From: Orenia marismortui DSM 5156
GTDB lineage: Bacteria > Bacillota > Halanaerobiia > Halobacteroidales > Halobacteroidaceae
Direction of reading: 5' to 3'
Length of the DNA stretch: 64,000 nucleotides
NCBI RefSeq assembly: GCF_000379025.1
Contig: NZ_KB900617.1
Span: forward strand, 431,547 to 495,546
Positions 54,635 through 64,000 of the stretch are shown one piece after another. The stretch's first letter is position 1. Every line of letters begins with the position of its first letter. The position numbers were made by a program, and so were the translations under genes. The notes beneath the pieces are model-generated. The model worked only from the letters and a program-made list of their open reading frames with translations. It did not search any database and was not told the DNA's origin.

Positions 54635-56866
54635 CTACTGAGCAGATTCAAAATAAATATCTGTTAATAATATTTCCATACCTGCTGTTTGATCTGCCGA
54701 ATTATTGTGTATTGCTAGTTGAGTAACTCCTGATAAATCTCCATAACGAGCTAAATCAATAGTAAGCTCTTTCCACCCGTTCCCTAAATCTATTATTGTA
54801 TAGTTACTATCTGAAGTAGTCAAATCATATGGAAACTCTGGTGTATCGGCTCCTGTTAATTGTACTAAAATCATTGGATAATCACTTGTTTTAACTTTAA
54901 GCTTCATTGTATCATAACCTGCTAATGAACCTGCTTCAATCTCATTATAGGCTAGTACATTACCCCAACCAGAACCATATTGAATGCTTATACAAGGGTT
55001 ATAATCTGTATCATCTGCATAAGAGAGATTTTGTGTTGTTCCTGTACCCCAAGTATCTAAGCTACCTACTAAATCTATAGCACCACTTGGAATTCCATCA
55101 GTTGCATATAAATATACTGGATCTGTTGTTGCTTGAATTTCTTCTAATGTAAGATTGATAGTTGTGTCCCCTGATAATACTATAGTTTTTGAAGCTTTTT
55201 GATATCCTGCTAAATTTGCTTCTACAGTATATTGTCTATTCTCTAAATTGAACACTGCATTTCCTAAAGCATCTGTTGTTAGTGGAGTTGCTGTATTAGT
55301 CTGCTTAATTGATACAGTTGCTCCCTCTAATGCGGCTGTCCCATCTGTTAGATTTACTGTCAACGATGATGTTGATAATGCTGTACCTGATGTTACTTTT
55401 ACATTATCTATTGTTACAGTAGATGCTAGACTTGCATCACTTATTGCTCCTAAACAAAAGTTAAGTTTATAAAGGGGAGCTGTTGTGAGTCCAGAAAATT
55501 CAAAACTTGCTTGATAAGTCTGCATTGTATCTGTTAAGCGAAAATCAAATTGTCCTGGTGATACAGCTGCACCTGTTGGTGCTACTTCTAATCTAATATC
55601 TCTTGGCACATTTGACTTTGCCTCAAATGTAACTAGATATCTTCCTGCTCCTGGTACTGTTATACCTTCTTTATAAAACTGTGTCTTCCAAAATGCATCT
55701 CCTACTTCATTAACATCTAATTCTACCGCTCCACTTTCTACTGTAGCTGTTGTTCTTCCTTCTGACCAAATTGTCCAATCTTCACCATCTAATGTAACTG
55801 TTCCATCTGTTGTTCCAGTACTTGTTGCTGTAGTTAAAGAGAAGTCTAAAGAATTATCTGCTCCATTAATAGTCAACGATTGAGAAGTAGTCTCATAGCC
55901 ACTAGCACTTACATCTACTGTATAAGTTCCATCTGACAATGTAAATGTAGCTACACCATTTGCATCTGTTGTAGAATCTATTCCATCAACTGTTACTGTT
56001 GCCCCCTCAATTACACTATCACTAGAATCTCTAACAGTTGTTGTTAACATATATTCTGCTGGTTTTTGTGCTTGAACTTCTTTTAGTGAAACATTATCAA
56101 TATAGAATTTTGTTGCTTCACCTGTTCCTAGTTCAAATATTAAATCTCCTGTAGTTGCTACACTCATATCTGCAGTAAACTCTACAGTATATGTCTGCAT
56201 TTCTGTATTCAAACTCTTAATGTGATTTCCTCCTATATCATTGAACCAAGGATCTGCATCAAGCTGTTCTCCAATATTAACTACAATATCTCTTGCTACA
56301 TCTGCTCTTGCATCAAATCTAAGTATATAATCAGTTCCATCTACTAATGTTATTCCAGATTGAAATAACTTTGGATCATAAGTATTTCCACCAGTAGCTG
56401 TTACATCTGCTACTAATTCTCCATTTCCTATTGCAAGTGATACTGCTCCTGCATCACTCCAAGTTTCCCATTCACTTCCTAGTTCTGTTTCAAAGTCTCC
56501 ATTTGTAATTAAGTTTGTAGAGTTATCTGTAGAACCACCATCAGTACTCTCAGTTAATGTTATGTCTTTACTGCTACCGTCTCCATCAATAACTACAGCT
56601 TCAGTAACAGTTTCATAACCAGTAGCACTTACCTCTACTGTATAATTTCCGTCTGTTAATACCACTTGAGCTATACCATTTGCATCTGTTGTAGCAGTTG
56701 TTCCATCAATTGTTACTGTAGCACCTTCAACTGCACCACTAGAATCTGCAACATTTACTGTTAATGTATACTCAAGAGCATTATTTGTATCATTATCATC
56801 ACTACTACATCCAGCAAAAACCAATAACCCTATTAATAAGATCATTAAAATAGGTAATCTCTTCAT
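54635..56866 (-). CDS. Multi-domain glycan-binding lipoprotein (no catalytic domain)
   Basis: 743 residues. Lipobox VFAGC (about 15-19). Three Ig/carboxypeptidase-regulatory-like repeats (about 30-105, 270-345, 500-575; GATVTIDGT, GATVTVDGI, GATVSIKQT) alternate with two CBM4/9-like modules (about 115-260, 350-490), and a different C-terminal module (580-743, with GSGWGNVLAYNEIEAG). There is no hydrolase motif. This is the pattern of a surface glycan-binding protein, capturing beta-glucan for the neighbouring GH16/GH30 enzymes (inference). Start has AAAGGGGGAT upstream. Confidence 0.85.
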   Translation of the reverse strand: MKRLPILMILLIGLLVFAGCSSDDNDTNNALEYTLTVNVADSSGAVEGATVTIDGTTATTDANGIAQVVLTDGNYTVEVSATGYETVTEAVVIDGDGSSKDITLTESTDGGSTDNSTNLITNGDFETELGSEWETWSDAGAVSLAIGNGELVADVTATGGNTYDPKLFQSGITLVDGTDYILRFDARADVARDIVVNIGEQLDADPWFNDIGGNHIKSLNTEMQTYTVEFTADMSVATTGDLIFELGTGEATKFYIDNVSLKEVQAQKPAEYMLTTTVRDSSDSVIEGATVTVDGIDSTTDANGVATFTLSDGTYTVDVSASGYETTSQSLTINGADNSLDFSLTTATSTGTTDGTVTLDGEDWTIWSEGRTTATVESGAVELDVNEVGDAFWKTQFYKEGITVPGAGRYLVTFEAKSNVPRDIRLEVAPTGAAVSPGQFDFRLTDTMQTYQASFEFSGLTTAPLYKLNFCLGAISDASLASTVTIDNVKVTSGTALSTSSLTVNLTDGTAALEGATVSIKQTNTATPLTTDALGNAVFNLENRQYTVEANLAGYQKASKTIVLSGDTTINLTLEEIQATTDPVYLYATDGIPSGAIDLVGSLDTWGTGTTQNLSYADDTDYNPCISIQYGSGWGNVLAYNEIEAGSLAGYDTMKLKVKTSDYPMILVQLTGADTPEFPYDLTTSDSNYTIIDLGNGWKELTIDLARYGDLSGVTQLAIHNNSADQTAGMEILLTDIYFESAQ

Positions 56867-57057
56867 TATTATCCCCCTTTGAATTTATATCAAGGTCAGT
56901 AAAATTCAATTCAATTTCTGATCAAAGATAATGATTATTAGTTCATATTAAATGAGGTAAGGATAACTTAATTTAGTATTTAATAATAGTTGTTATGAAA
57001 GCTTACAACCTATTTCAGCTAACCTTACCTATATAACTTTTATAATTTGATTTTTGC

Positions 57058-58965
57058 TTAGAAGTTTACGTTATAAGTAGCTTTAATCTCATGTGTTGTA
57101 TAGCCACTATAGTTTGGAGCAATTGTACTAGTATTAGGCCAATTATTCCATGCATAATTCTCTGGTCCATGTTCCCAACTTTCTGCACCATCATACCATT
57201 GATGCTCTGCTTCTTTTTTATACACTGAATTTACTAAATCATCTGCAGTAGCATCTCTATCTAAATTATAATTATCGTATTTATACATTAAACTAAAGCT
57301 ACTATTTTCAGTAATCTTATAGCTAGCTCCTAATTTAATTAAATGTTGTCTACCACTAGCATCTTTTATCACATCATTATCCTCTGTTGCATAACCGAAA
57401 TCATAGCTAGTAGTTAAAGTAACAAATTCATTTAATTTATAACTACTTCCTGCCCCTACTTTAAAACGAGTTTCAGTAGAGAAGTTCTGATCAATAGCCT
57501 TATCATCACCAGTATAGTAATTAATATCACCATGTAAATCTGCAGTTAATCTTTCATCATCAACCAACTTATATGAGCCATTTACATTAAAATCATTATA
57601 TTCCATATCTACATCAAAGTTATCATTCTCTCTAGTCATAACTCTATATGAAGCACCTAGACTCCAAGGACCATCACCAAAGGATACACCAGCTTCAACC
57701 TCTGTCTCAGTATCATCTTCGTCACCATTTAATTGGCTTCTAGTCATTTCATAATTAGTTAAATCTAAAGTAACTGTTGGATTAAACATTGTCTTTAAAT
57801 CATAACTAGCATTCAAACCTAAACCTTTCTCATACCCTGTACCATCTCCATAATTGAAATTAGCATCTCCAAACCAAGAATCCATATCATGATCTGCTCC
57901 AATTACAGCTATATAATCTTCTCCTACATTCTTATAAAAAGTATTAACCTTTAAATTAGGTAATGGATTTACAGTAGCACCAACCTCAAATATATCAGTA
58001 TCTTCCTTAGCTCCTTGGCCGCTTAAATCATAAGCTGGTGTATGCCATGGAATATTCTGCACATTAATAACTTCTGTTACATCATCACCATATTTAGCAG
58101 TAATAAATTCACCATTTAAAGTAACCTTATCTGTTAAATAATAATCACCATTAATAACTAAATGTAAATTATCAAGGTCTTTATCAAAGTTCTCTCCTTG
58201 TTCATCAGAACTTTTATCATGAGTATTTATAATAAGAGCCCCAAGCTTTCCTTTAGCCAAATCCTTCTTCAAATCTGCACCATAAATTAATTTATCTGCT
58301 TTCTTAAATGTATCATGCTCATTAACTATTATGTCATCTCCAGCACTACTTGCAGTACCAGGAGTACCCTTACTTGTTTGGAAGACAAATCCCTGTGTAG
58401 CCACTCCAGCTATATCAGTCTGTACCAATATCCCTTCACCATAAGGAGTCATTTCTCCCCAGTTATCTTCAAATTGAGTAGCAAGAACTCTTTCATTAAA
58501 ATTATAGTTGAAATTATTAGTAGCAATTATTTTAGCATATTTAGTATCTGCAGTAAGAGTTAAATCTCTTAACTGAACTGGAGAATTATCTCTTACAGTT
58601 GGAGTCTCTTGTACTCTAGTAGCTCCTGTACCATTAGGATAACCATTAAACTCATCTGTAAGTGATTCAAATCCAGCATTGATTGTTACAGTATCATCTA
58701 CTGTAATTTTAGTATTTAATAATATCTTGCTTTCAAATTTCTCTCGATTATCATTTGGATTATCAGTTGTAGACTGTTTCCAGTCACCAGTCCCAAATAT
58801 ATTAGTGTTACCATTCATAGAATACCAAGGATTTCCATCAACTTCTGTAAATTCATCAAAAGTCAACCATAATCCCCCATCAAATTCGATTTCTGTCTCT
58901 GCAAATGCAGGTAGTGCTAATGAAAAAACTAATAAAAAAGTAAGTAATAAGGAAATCTTTTTCAT
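57058..58965 (-). CDS. Outer-membrane beta-barrel (porin-like) protein
   Basis: 635 residues. Signal peptide 1-22 (cut after LPAFA). The rest is a long series of alternating amphipathic strands of 8-12 residues with aromatic girdles and Asn/Asp-rich turns. The final strand ends YNVNF, with the terminal Phe recognised by BAM-type assembly, so the protein is an outer-membrane barrel and the cell is diderm. Sequence family not identified. It lies beside the LacI gene and the glycan-binding lipoprotein, so it may admit beta-gluco-oligosaccharides. Start has AGGAGGG upstream. Confidence 0.85.
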   Translation of the reverse strand: MKKISLLLTFLLVFSLALPAFAETEIEFDGGLWLTFDEFTEVDGNPWYSMNGNTNIFGTGDWKQSTTDNPNDNREKFESKILLNTKITVDDTVTINAGFESLTDEFNGYPNGTGATRVQETPTVRDNSPVQLRDLTLTADTKYAKIIATNNFNYNFNERVLATQFEDNWGEMTPYGEGILVQTDIAGVATQGFVFQTSKGTPGTASSAGDDIIVNEHDTFKKADKLIYGADLKKDLAKGKLGALIINTHDKSSDEQGENFDKDLDNLHLVINGDYYLTDKVTLNGEFITAKYGDDVTEVINVQNIPWHTPAYDLSGQGAKEDTDIFEVGATVNPLPNLKVNTFYKNVGEDYIAVIGADHDMDSWFGDANFNYGDGTGYEKGLGLNASYDLKTMFNPTVTLDLTNYEMTRSQLNGDEDDTETEVEAGVSFGDGPWSLGASYRVMTRENDNFDVDMEYNDFNVNGSYKLVDDERLTADLHGDINYYTGDDKAIDQNFSTETRFKVGAGSSYKLNEFVTLTTSYDFGYATEDNDVIKDASGRQHLIKLGASYKITENSSFSLMYKYDNYNLDRDATADDLVNSVYKKEAEHQWYDGAESWEHGPENYAWNNWPNTSTIAPNYSGYTTHEIKATYNVNF

Positions 58966-59126
58966 AAATAAACCCTCCTAATATTAATTAAGTTTAAATT
59001 CTAATATGATTTCTTTCAGATTTAAATTATTAGGACTTATAGGCTTATAAACTTATGCATATAATTCAAATTAATATTAGCTAACTATCCCCCTTTTTAA
59101 TTTAATAGTTTTGCTATTATTATTAA

Positions 59127-59157
59127 ACTGTCAAATATCACAATGATATTGAACAGT
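59127..59157 (-). promoter_or_regulatory. 31-bp inverted repeat between lacI and the porin gene
   Basis: ACTGTCAAATATCA and TGATATTGAACAGT match at 12 of 14 positions around CAA. It lies 160 bp from both genes. It may be the terminator of lacI or an operator of the porin gene. The rest of 58966-59316 has no gene. Confidence 0.5.
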
Positions 59158-59316
59158 CTTCCTTATCAAAGTTAATATATATTGATGAGTTGTTTTGTTG
59201 ACTTATACAGGACTATACCACTAGATCTAAAATTTAATTATAACCTTATTATTTTGTACACTTTGATATATAACACAAAATATACATAATAATAAAATTA
59301 TAATTCAACATTAATT

Positions 59317-60345
59317 CTAAAGTTTATTTAAAGAGATTACAGATTCTCTTTTAATTAATTCCATATCATAGACTATATCTTTAGAGCTATCTATTATTAA
59401 TTTATCATCTATTTTATTCATTAACATTTCCATTCCTACATATCCCATTTCATATCTAGGCTGTTTAAGAGTAGTTAATGGAGGTGTTATTAAAGAAATT
59501 ATATCTAAATCATCACAACCAACTATAGAAATATCTTCCGGTATTTGCAGACCAAATTCCTTGATAGCCCGAATACCACCTAAAGCCATTGCATCATTAG
59601 CATAAAAAATTGCTGTTACTTCTCTATGATTCTTCAAGATTTCACAAGTAGCTTGATGTGAGTCTTCCCCATTAAAATAACCCGATTTAATTAGTCGATA
59701 GTCTATCTCAAAATCAGCTAATGCCTTCTCATACCCCTTCACTCGATCTCGAGAAGATTGTAAAACATCTGGACCTTTGACACAAGCTATCTTTCTATGT
59801 CCCAATTCCAAAAGATAGTTAGTAGCTTTATAAGCAGCTTTACAATTATCAACATTAACTGAAGGTATATTATCAGAATCAACTCTTCTATCTATAAATA
59901 CAATTGGTATGCTGCTCTCTTCCAAAAATTCAAGATAGGATTCAGATATATCTATCCCGCCACCAATCATCAAAACTCCATCTACTATTCCCTCTCTTAG
60001 CATTTTAATCTCTCTTAGTTCTTCTTTAGCAGTCCAATGACTACTACATAACATTAGATTATAATCCTCTTCAATAACCTTCTTTTCGGCACCTTTAATA
60101 TATTCTGAGAAAAAAGGATTAGCTATATCAGGTATTATCAAACCAATCGTTTGAGTCTTATTAGTAGCTAAACTTCTTGCCAATTTACTAGGCAAGTAAT
60201 TAAACTCTTTCATCACTTTTAAAACCTTTTCTCTTGTTTTTTTACTAACATCAGATTTATTATTTAAAACTCTAGATACTGTACTTTTTGATACTCCAGC
60301 TTCCTCTGCAATAGTATATATATTTACACTTTTATTGCTAGACAT
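59317..60345 (-). CDS. LacI-family transcriptional regulator
   Basis: 342 residues. Helix-turn-helix at 6-50 (NIYTIAEEAGVSKSTVSRVL) with the hinge, then a periplasmic-binding-like sensor domain (about 60-335: TIGLIIPDIANPFFSEYIKG, IPVVFIDRRVD form, AIFYANDAMALG). It regulates sugar genes; here the neighbours are the porin and the GH94/GH161 phosphorylase. Its own promoter carries a CGGTACCG palindrome, suggesting autoregulation. The ligand is probably a beta-gluco-oligosaccharide (inference). Confidence 0.92.
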   Translation of the reverse strand: MSSNKSVNIYTIAEEAGVSKSTVSRVLNNKSDVSKKTREKVLKVMKEFNYLPSKLARSLATNKTQTIGLIIPDIANPFFSEYIKGAEKKVIEEDYNLMLCSSHWTAKEELREIKMLREGIVDGVLMIGGGIDISESYLEFLEESSIPIVFIDRRVDSDNIPSVNVDNCKAAYKATNYLLELGHRKIACVKGPDVLQSSRDRVKGYEKALADFEIDYRLIKSGYFNGEDSHQATCEILKNHREVTAIFYANDAMALGGIRAIKEFGLQIPEDISIVGCDDLDIISLITPPLTTLKQPRYEMGYVGMEMLMNKIDDKLIIDSSKDIVYDMELIKRESVISLNKL

Positions 60346-60363
60346 AATATAAGATCCCCTTTT

Positions 60364-60418
60364 CGGTACCGCTCCCAGTAGATATTTATATTATAATATA
60401 ATCCCAGTGACTTTTCAA
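60364..60418 (-). promoter_or_regulatory. Promoter of the LacI gene with a likely operator
   Basis: Minus strand TTGAAA (60413-60418) and perfect TATAAT (60390-60395), spacer 17, an almost consensus promoter. CGGTACCG (60364-60371) just downstream is a short perfect palindrome of the LacI-operator kind. ACTGGGA also occurs on both sides of the -10. Positions favour repression by the gene product itself. Confidence 0.65.
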
Positions 60419-60554
60419 GACTTATTTTAAAATAAGATGTATTTTTTTCCACTTGATTTGAGGAGATTATTTTTATTTAGATTTTTAAAGTAGGTCGCTA
60501 AGTAAATTTCTTTAATTCAATCTATATATTTAGCAACCTACTTTTAATGATAAA

Positions 60555-63500
60555 CTAAGCTAAGAAGATATCTATTCTACTAATCTCTCCTTGTCTAACT
60601 TTTTCAGCAAGATCAGCTTTAACTTCTGAATCTTCTACTACAATCTCTTCCCCATTTTTAGTCAACAACTTATAACTTTCAATATCTACTCTATTATCAC
60701 CAAAAGTATTAGCTCGACTAGGGTTATGATAAACCACTAAAGTCTCACCTAGGAAACGATGAGCAAAACTATTTTGAGGAATTGCTATCTCTTTGCTTTC
60801 AACTTCACTAATCTGAAGTTCTATAGTTTTAGCTTCAGTGGTAAATAAATTACTAGATAATACTGGTTCTGGTTTATAAATTAACTCTCCATCATTTACA
60901 GTAAATGGATTAGAACCAAAGCACATTAATGACCACATATGAATATATTCAGCAGTAGCTCCACTTAAACGAGCAATATATCCTCGACCATGATTTTTCT
61001 TATCACTATTAAGAGTACTTAGAATAAAAGAACTATTTTCCAATATGCTACGACCGTAAACTTTAGGGTCTTGGAAAGGAACTAAAGCAGTATCAATAGC
61101 TTGATAATATTCATCATAAAGTCCTGCTTTCAATAATTCTAGCAAGTATTTATATTCCATATGCATCCAAATAGAACCATTCTCGAGCCATCCTGGACTG
61201 AATGCTCTAGCACGACCAATTTCATAGCTTTCATCATTTAAATCACCATTAACTCGATACATCCCTAAAGGTTGATCATATAAATCACTATTATGAACAC
61301 TTTCATGTAGTTTACGAGCTTCTTCTTTATCCTCTAAAACTTTCATAGCCCTTACCTGTCCTTCTAAGAATGCAGGTAATCTATGTTGCTCAAATTTAGT
61401 TACTTTTACATGAGCTAATCCTTTAGACGAAGTTTCACCAGTCTTTTCATACTCTACTGCATCATAGGAGAAGTACATTGTAAATAATCCTGTATCCTCT
61501 TCCTTAGCAGCCTCAATTCCATAATTTAATTTAGCTAAAGCCTTATTGAAGAAATCTTTAAGAGTCTTGACAGATATTTCTTCTTCTGCTCCAGCAAAGC
61601 CCATAAATACTTCTTCACGATATCCTTCTCTTAAAGAAGTAGCAAGCTCCCAATATTTAAAGTTATCTTTATCTTCAATCCAGGCATTTAAAGCATCTAC
61701 AATGCCTTGATAGAAACTATAAAGCTCTTGAGGTAATTTAATAGTATCATCAACATCTGCTAGAGAATCATTTAAAAAATCTATAATTCTCTTTATTTCA
61801 ATACTTTCTGCTATAGCAGAACCAAAAAGTCCAGGTAGACCATTAAGAGCATCATACCACCCTGGCTTATTAGCTTCCATCTCAATTCCCATACCATATG
61901 GATCTAAAGCAGAGACTTTATTAACTGCTAAAGCAAGGAATTTAACAATCAAATTCGTATAATAGACCTCACCTGTTCCTTTATTAGTTCTGACAGCATA
62001 AGGAAGATATTCTCTATTAGCAATTAACTGCTCTTTTTCTTCATCTTCATGGACAGATTCATATTGTCTTGGACCATTATCAGTTAAAACATACTTTTTG
62101 CTTCTTGGCAAGACCTTAGTAAAGTTATCATAGAAGGTATAACTTTCATCAAATAATAAATCTTTTAAATTTTCAGGATATACAGCTAGATAATTCTCTA
62201 CTAAATCTAATGTATAAGTCCAGTGATCTATCCAATATCCTTCACCATGCTTAGCCACTGTCCAAGAATCAGCATTATCTATAACTAGATCAATAAAATC
62301 TTTCATTTCCAAGTTGATATCTATATTAAAGTTATCAATAAACACAGCAATTTCACCTGGCGTAAAAGGTTTTTCCAACCTTTTTGCTAATTTTTCTTTA
62401 GCTTCTTCAGAAACTTCATCTAATACAACATCTCTAGCTTCTGTTGTCGGAATATAGAATTTACTTCCCTCAATTACTAATGGATTATAGCCATCAGCTT
62501 GGATTAAATTAGCAAACACTTTGATATTATCCTCTTTTACTTTAGGATTAAAGTAGTTATCACAACGACGGTTCTGATTTACATCTCTAAAGTTACCATT
62601 ACCCTGTGAGTAATAAGTAGGTTCTAATAAGAATTCATTATAGTCACGTTCTAAGTCTCCATGCTTACGAGAAAAAATATGGTAAGTCTGTTCATTCCCC
62701 TGGCTTCCTAGGCTAATAGGGAATCCGCCTCTAAGTAAGTTATCCATAAAGGTTTGACGACTATAAGCATCTAAAGTAGGCTCACCACTTACAGTGAAAA
62801 TATAGTCAGCATAGTAGTTATGAACCTTTTTCGTTTCTTCTTCTTTATTATCCAAGAAACTAGCTGCTAAAACCTTCTCTGCTACTTCTGCAAGTCTATC
62901 TTGATCAGCAAGGTTTCCATAAACTGAATCAATTTGAACCTCTTGACCTGCTTCTAGCATTTTTTTAGTTGCAGACATAGCTGTTGGGAATCTATTCTCT
63001 AAGATCTGTTCTCCCTTATAATCAGCTAATTCCTCTCTAATAAACCCAAGTGGTTCATCTAAGCTAGTCATTTCAGCAAAAACAACATCTGGGTCAACTA
63101 ATGGCATTAGTAGTTTATTATTTTCTCCTTCTTTTACAAAAGAAAGATAGAAATTACCTGCATCCATCTGTTTTACTTCTGCTTCATCCTCAGCTGAAGC
63201 TCTAAGCTTATAAAAAGGAGTCTTATTTTCAAAAGAATAAACCTTAGCCCATGCAGAAACAGTCTGACTAACTTCTTTTAAAGCCCCATTCTCCATACCA
63301 TAAGGTACTAATATAGGCATACCATCCAGAACTTCAACTTCTTGATCTTTATCAGAAATATTTTTTACTTTTACCCTGCGGACTAAAGCACCAAAATCTT
63401 CATTAGGTACGATGAAATAATTTACTTTAACCTTAAATCCTAATTTTAAATTTTCTTCTTCAATTGTTAAAGCATGAGGAGCAATTGTCATCTTGGTTGA

Positions 63501-63815
63501 AACTCCCTCACTCAACTTTCTAAAGGGTTCATAAACAATTTCTTCTAAATCTTTTTTTAGCTTAATAAAGGTTCTAAAACCTTTAGTTGGAACATTGCGA
63601 TAGGACTTATTAGCTGGGAAAAATTCCATAATCGGATTATCCTTATCCTTAGATCCAAAACTAGCAATTCCTTGACCCCGATTAACATAGAAAGCCCAGA
63701 TAGGAATTCCTAATTTACCAGCAATCCCAGGTAAGAAACTTGCAAAAGTACGTTTATTCTGATAATTTTCTATAATAAAATGTCCTTTTTCATTTAGTGA
63801 AAATTCTTTACTCAT
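60555..63815 (-). CDS. Beta-glucan phosphorylase (GH94-related, possibly GH161)
   Basis: 1086 residues, no signal peptide, so cytoplasmic. Family layout: N-terminal beta-sandwich (about 1-300), helical linker, then an (alpha/alpha)6 barrel (about 480-960) with [11 protein letters not shown], the Asp acting as general acid. [10 protein letters not shown] and [23 protein letters not shown]-type blocks are present, the latter as [16 protein letters not shown]. GH94/GH149/GH161 enzymes phosphorolyse beta-glucosides to glucose-1-phosphate. The length, and the GH16/GH30 context, favour a beta-1,3-glucan phosphorylase (GH161-like) over cellobiose phosphorylase. Start follows AGGGAGG. No gene or clear promoter is visible in 63816-64000. 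Confidence 0.8.
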   Translation of the reverse strand: [1086 protein letters not shown]

Positions 63816-64000
63816 TTATGTTACCTCCCTCTATTATTGTTCTAAATAAAGATAAACTTAATGATATTTTCAAATTTATTTGTTCATAACTATACAAGTT
63901 GAACTAATTATTTTCATAAAGGATATAAAGCAAAACTTTTTTGATGCAGACTAAAATCTGATTTAAAACTTTAATTCATTTAATTTTTCAATCTTTAATC

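Noticed and set aside
57058-58965. S-layer protein
   Set aside because: No SLH repeats; alternating strands and the terminal Phe fit an outer-membrane barrel better.
63816-64000. Gene at the right edge
   Set aside because: No coding frame with a ribosome site or recognisable motif was seen on either strand.

Overview
The window is about two-thirds A+T and gene-dense. It looks like chromosome from a diderm, anaerobic, probably halophilic Firmicute of the Halanaerobiales type (Orenia/Halobacteroides-like). That placement is inference. It rests on Firmicute-style ribosome binding sites, a SAM-I (S-box) riboswitch, and many lipoproteins alongside a beta-barrel protein whose last residue is Phe, an outer-membrane signature. 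Nearly all genes lie on the minus strand; the clear exception is a LysR regulator.

Layout. 1-2.6 kb: end of a metallophosphoesterase lipoprotein, then metA under a SAM-I riboswitch. 2.6-12.3 kb: a three-gene module (EAL c-di-GMP phosphodiesterase, alkaline phosphatase, YibE/F membrane protein) present twice in tandem, with diverged copies. 12.5-17.3 kb: HPr-like protein, YeiH/LysR divergent pair, and an M30 peptidase lipoprotein pair. 17.4-20.3 kb: queuosine/7-deazaguanine genes queC-queD-queE-folE2. 20.4-22.5 kb: a 2-hydroxyacyl-CoA dehydratase-like (double-cubane type) protein and its activase behind a structured leader. 22.6-27.3 kb: extracellular nuclease and 5'-nucleotidase lipoproteins. 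27.5-35 kb: a scarred mobile region with a group II intron, two tRNA-Arg(CCT) copies (one with a broken T-loop), a WG-repeat protein, remnants of a SleB-type hydrolase and of hsdM, and an intact IS4-family element with target duplication. 35-42.2 kb: glucokinase-like ROK protein, MATE transporter, aldo/keto reductase, glgC and glgA. 42.4-63.8 kb: a beta-glucan utilisation locus (GH5-like remnant, GH3, two GH16, GH30, glycan-binding lipoprotein, porin-like barrel, LacI regulator, GH94/GH161-type phosphorylase), interrupted by a chemoreceptor and a PAS-GGDEF-HD protein.

How the genes could work together. Secreted phosphatases, nuclease, nucleotidase and phosphoesterase suggest scavenging of phosphate and nucleosides from extracellular nucleic acid. 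The GH16/GH30/GH3/phosphorylase set would break beta-1,3-glucan (laminarin-like) down to glucose and glucose-1-phosphate, which the ROK kinase and GlgC/GlgA could channel to glycolysis or glycogen.

Most unusual signals: the duplicated EAL-phosphatase-YibF module with a perfect palindrome between phosphatase and yibF in both copies; a 117-bp tandem RNA-like repeat before the GGDEF gene whose substitutions keep pairing only on the minus strand; a GC-richer structured intergenic block at about 10.62-10.90 kb; a 12-residue insertion in the normally invariant tip of a chemoreceptor; a group II intron placed just after a tRNA terminator; and a family of about 100-bp inverted-repeat elements in three intergenic spaces. 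No CRISPR array, prophage or replication origin was recognised.
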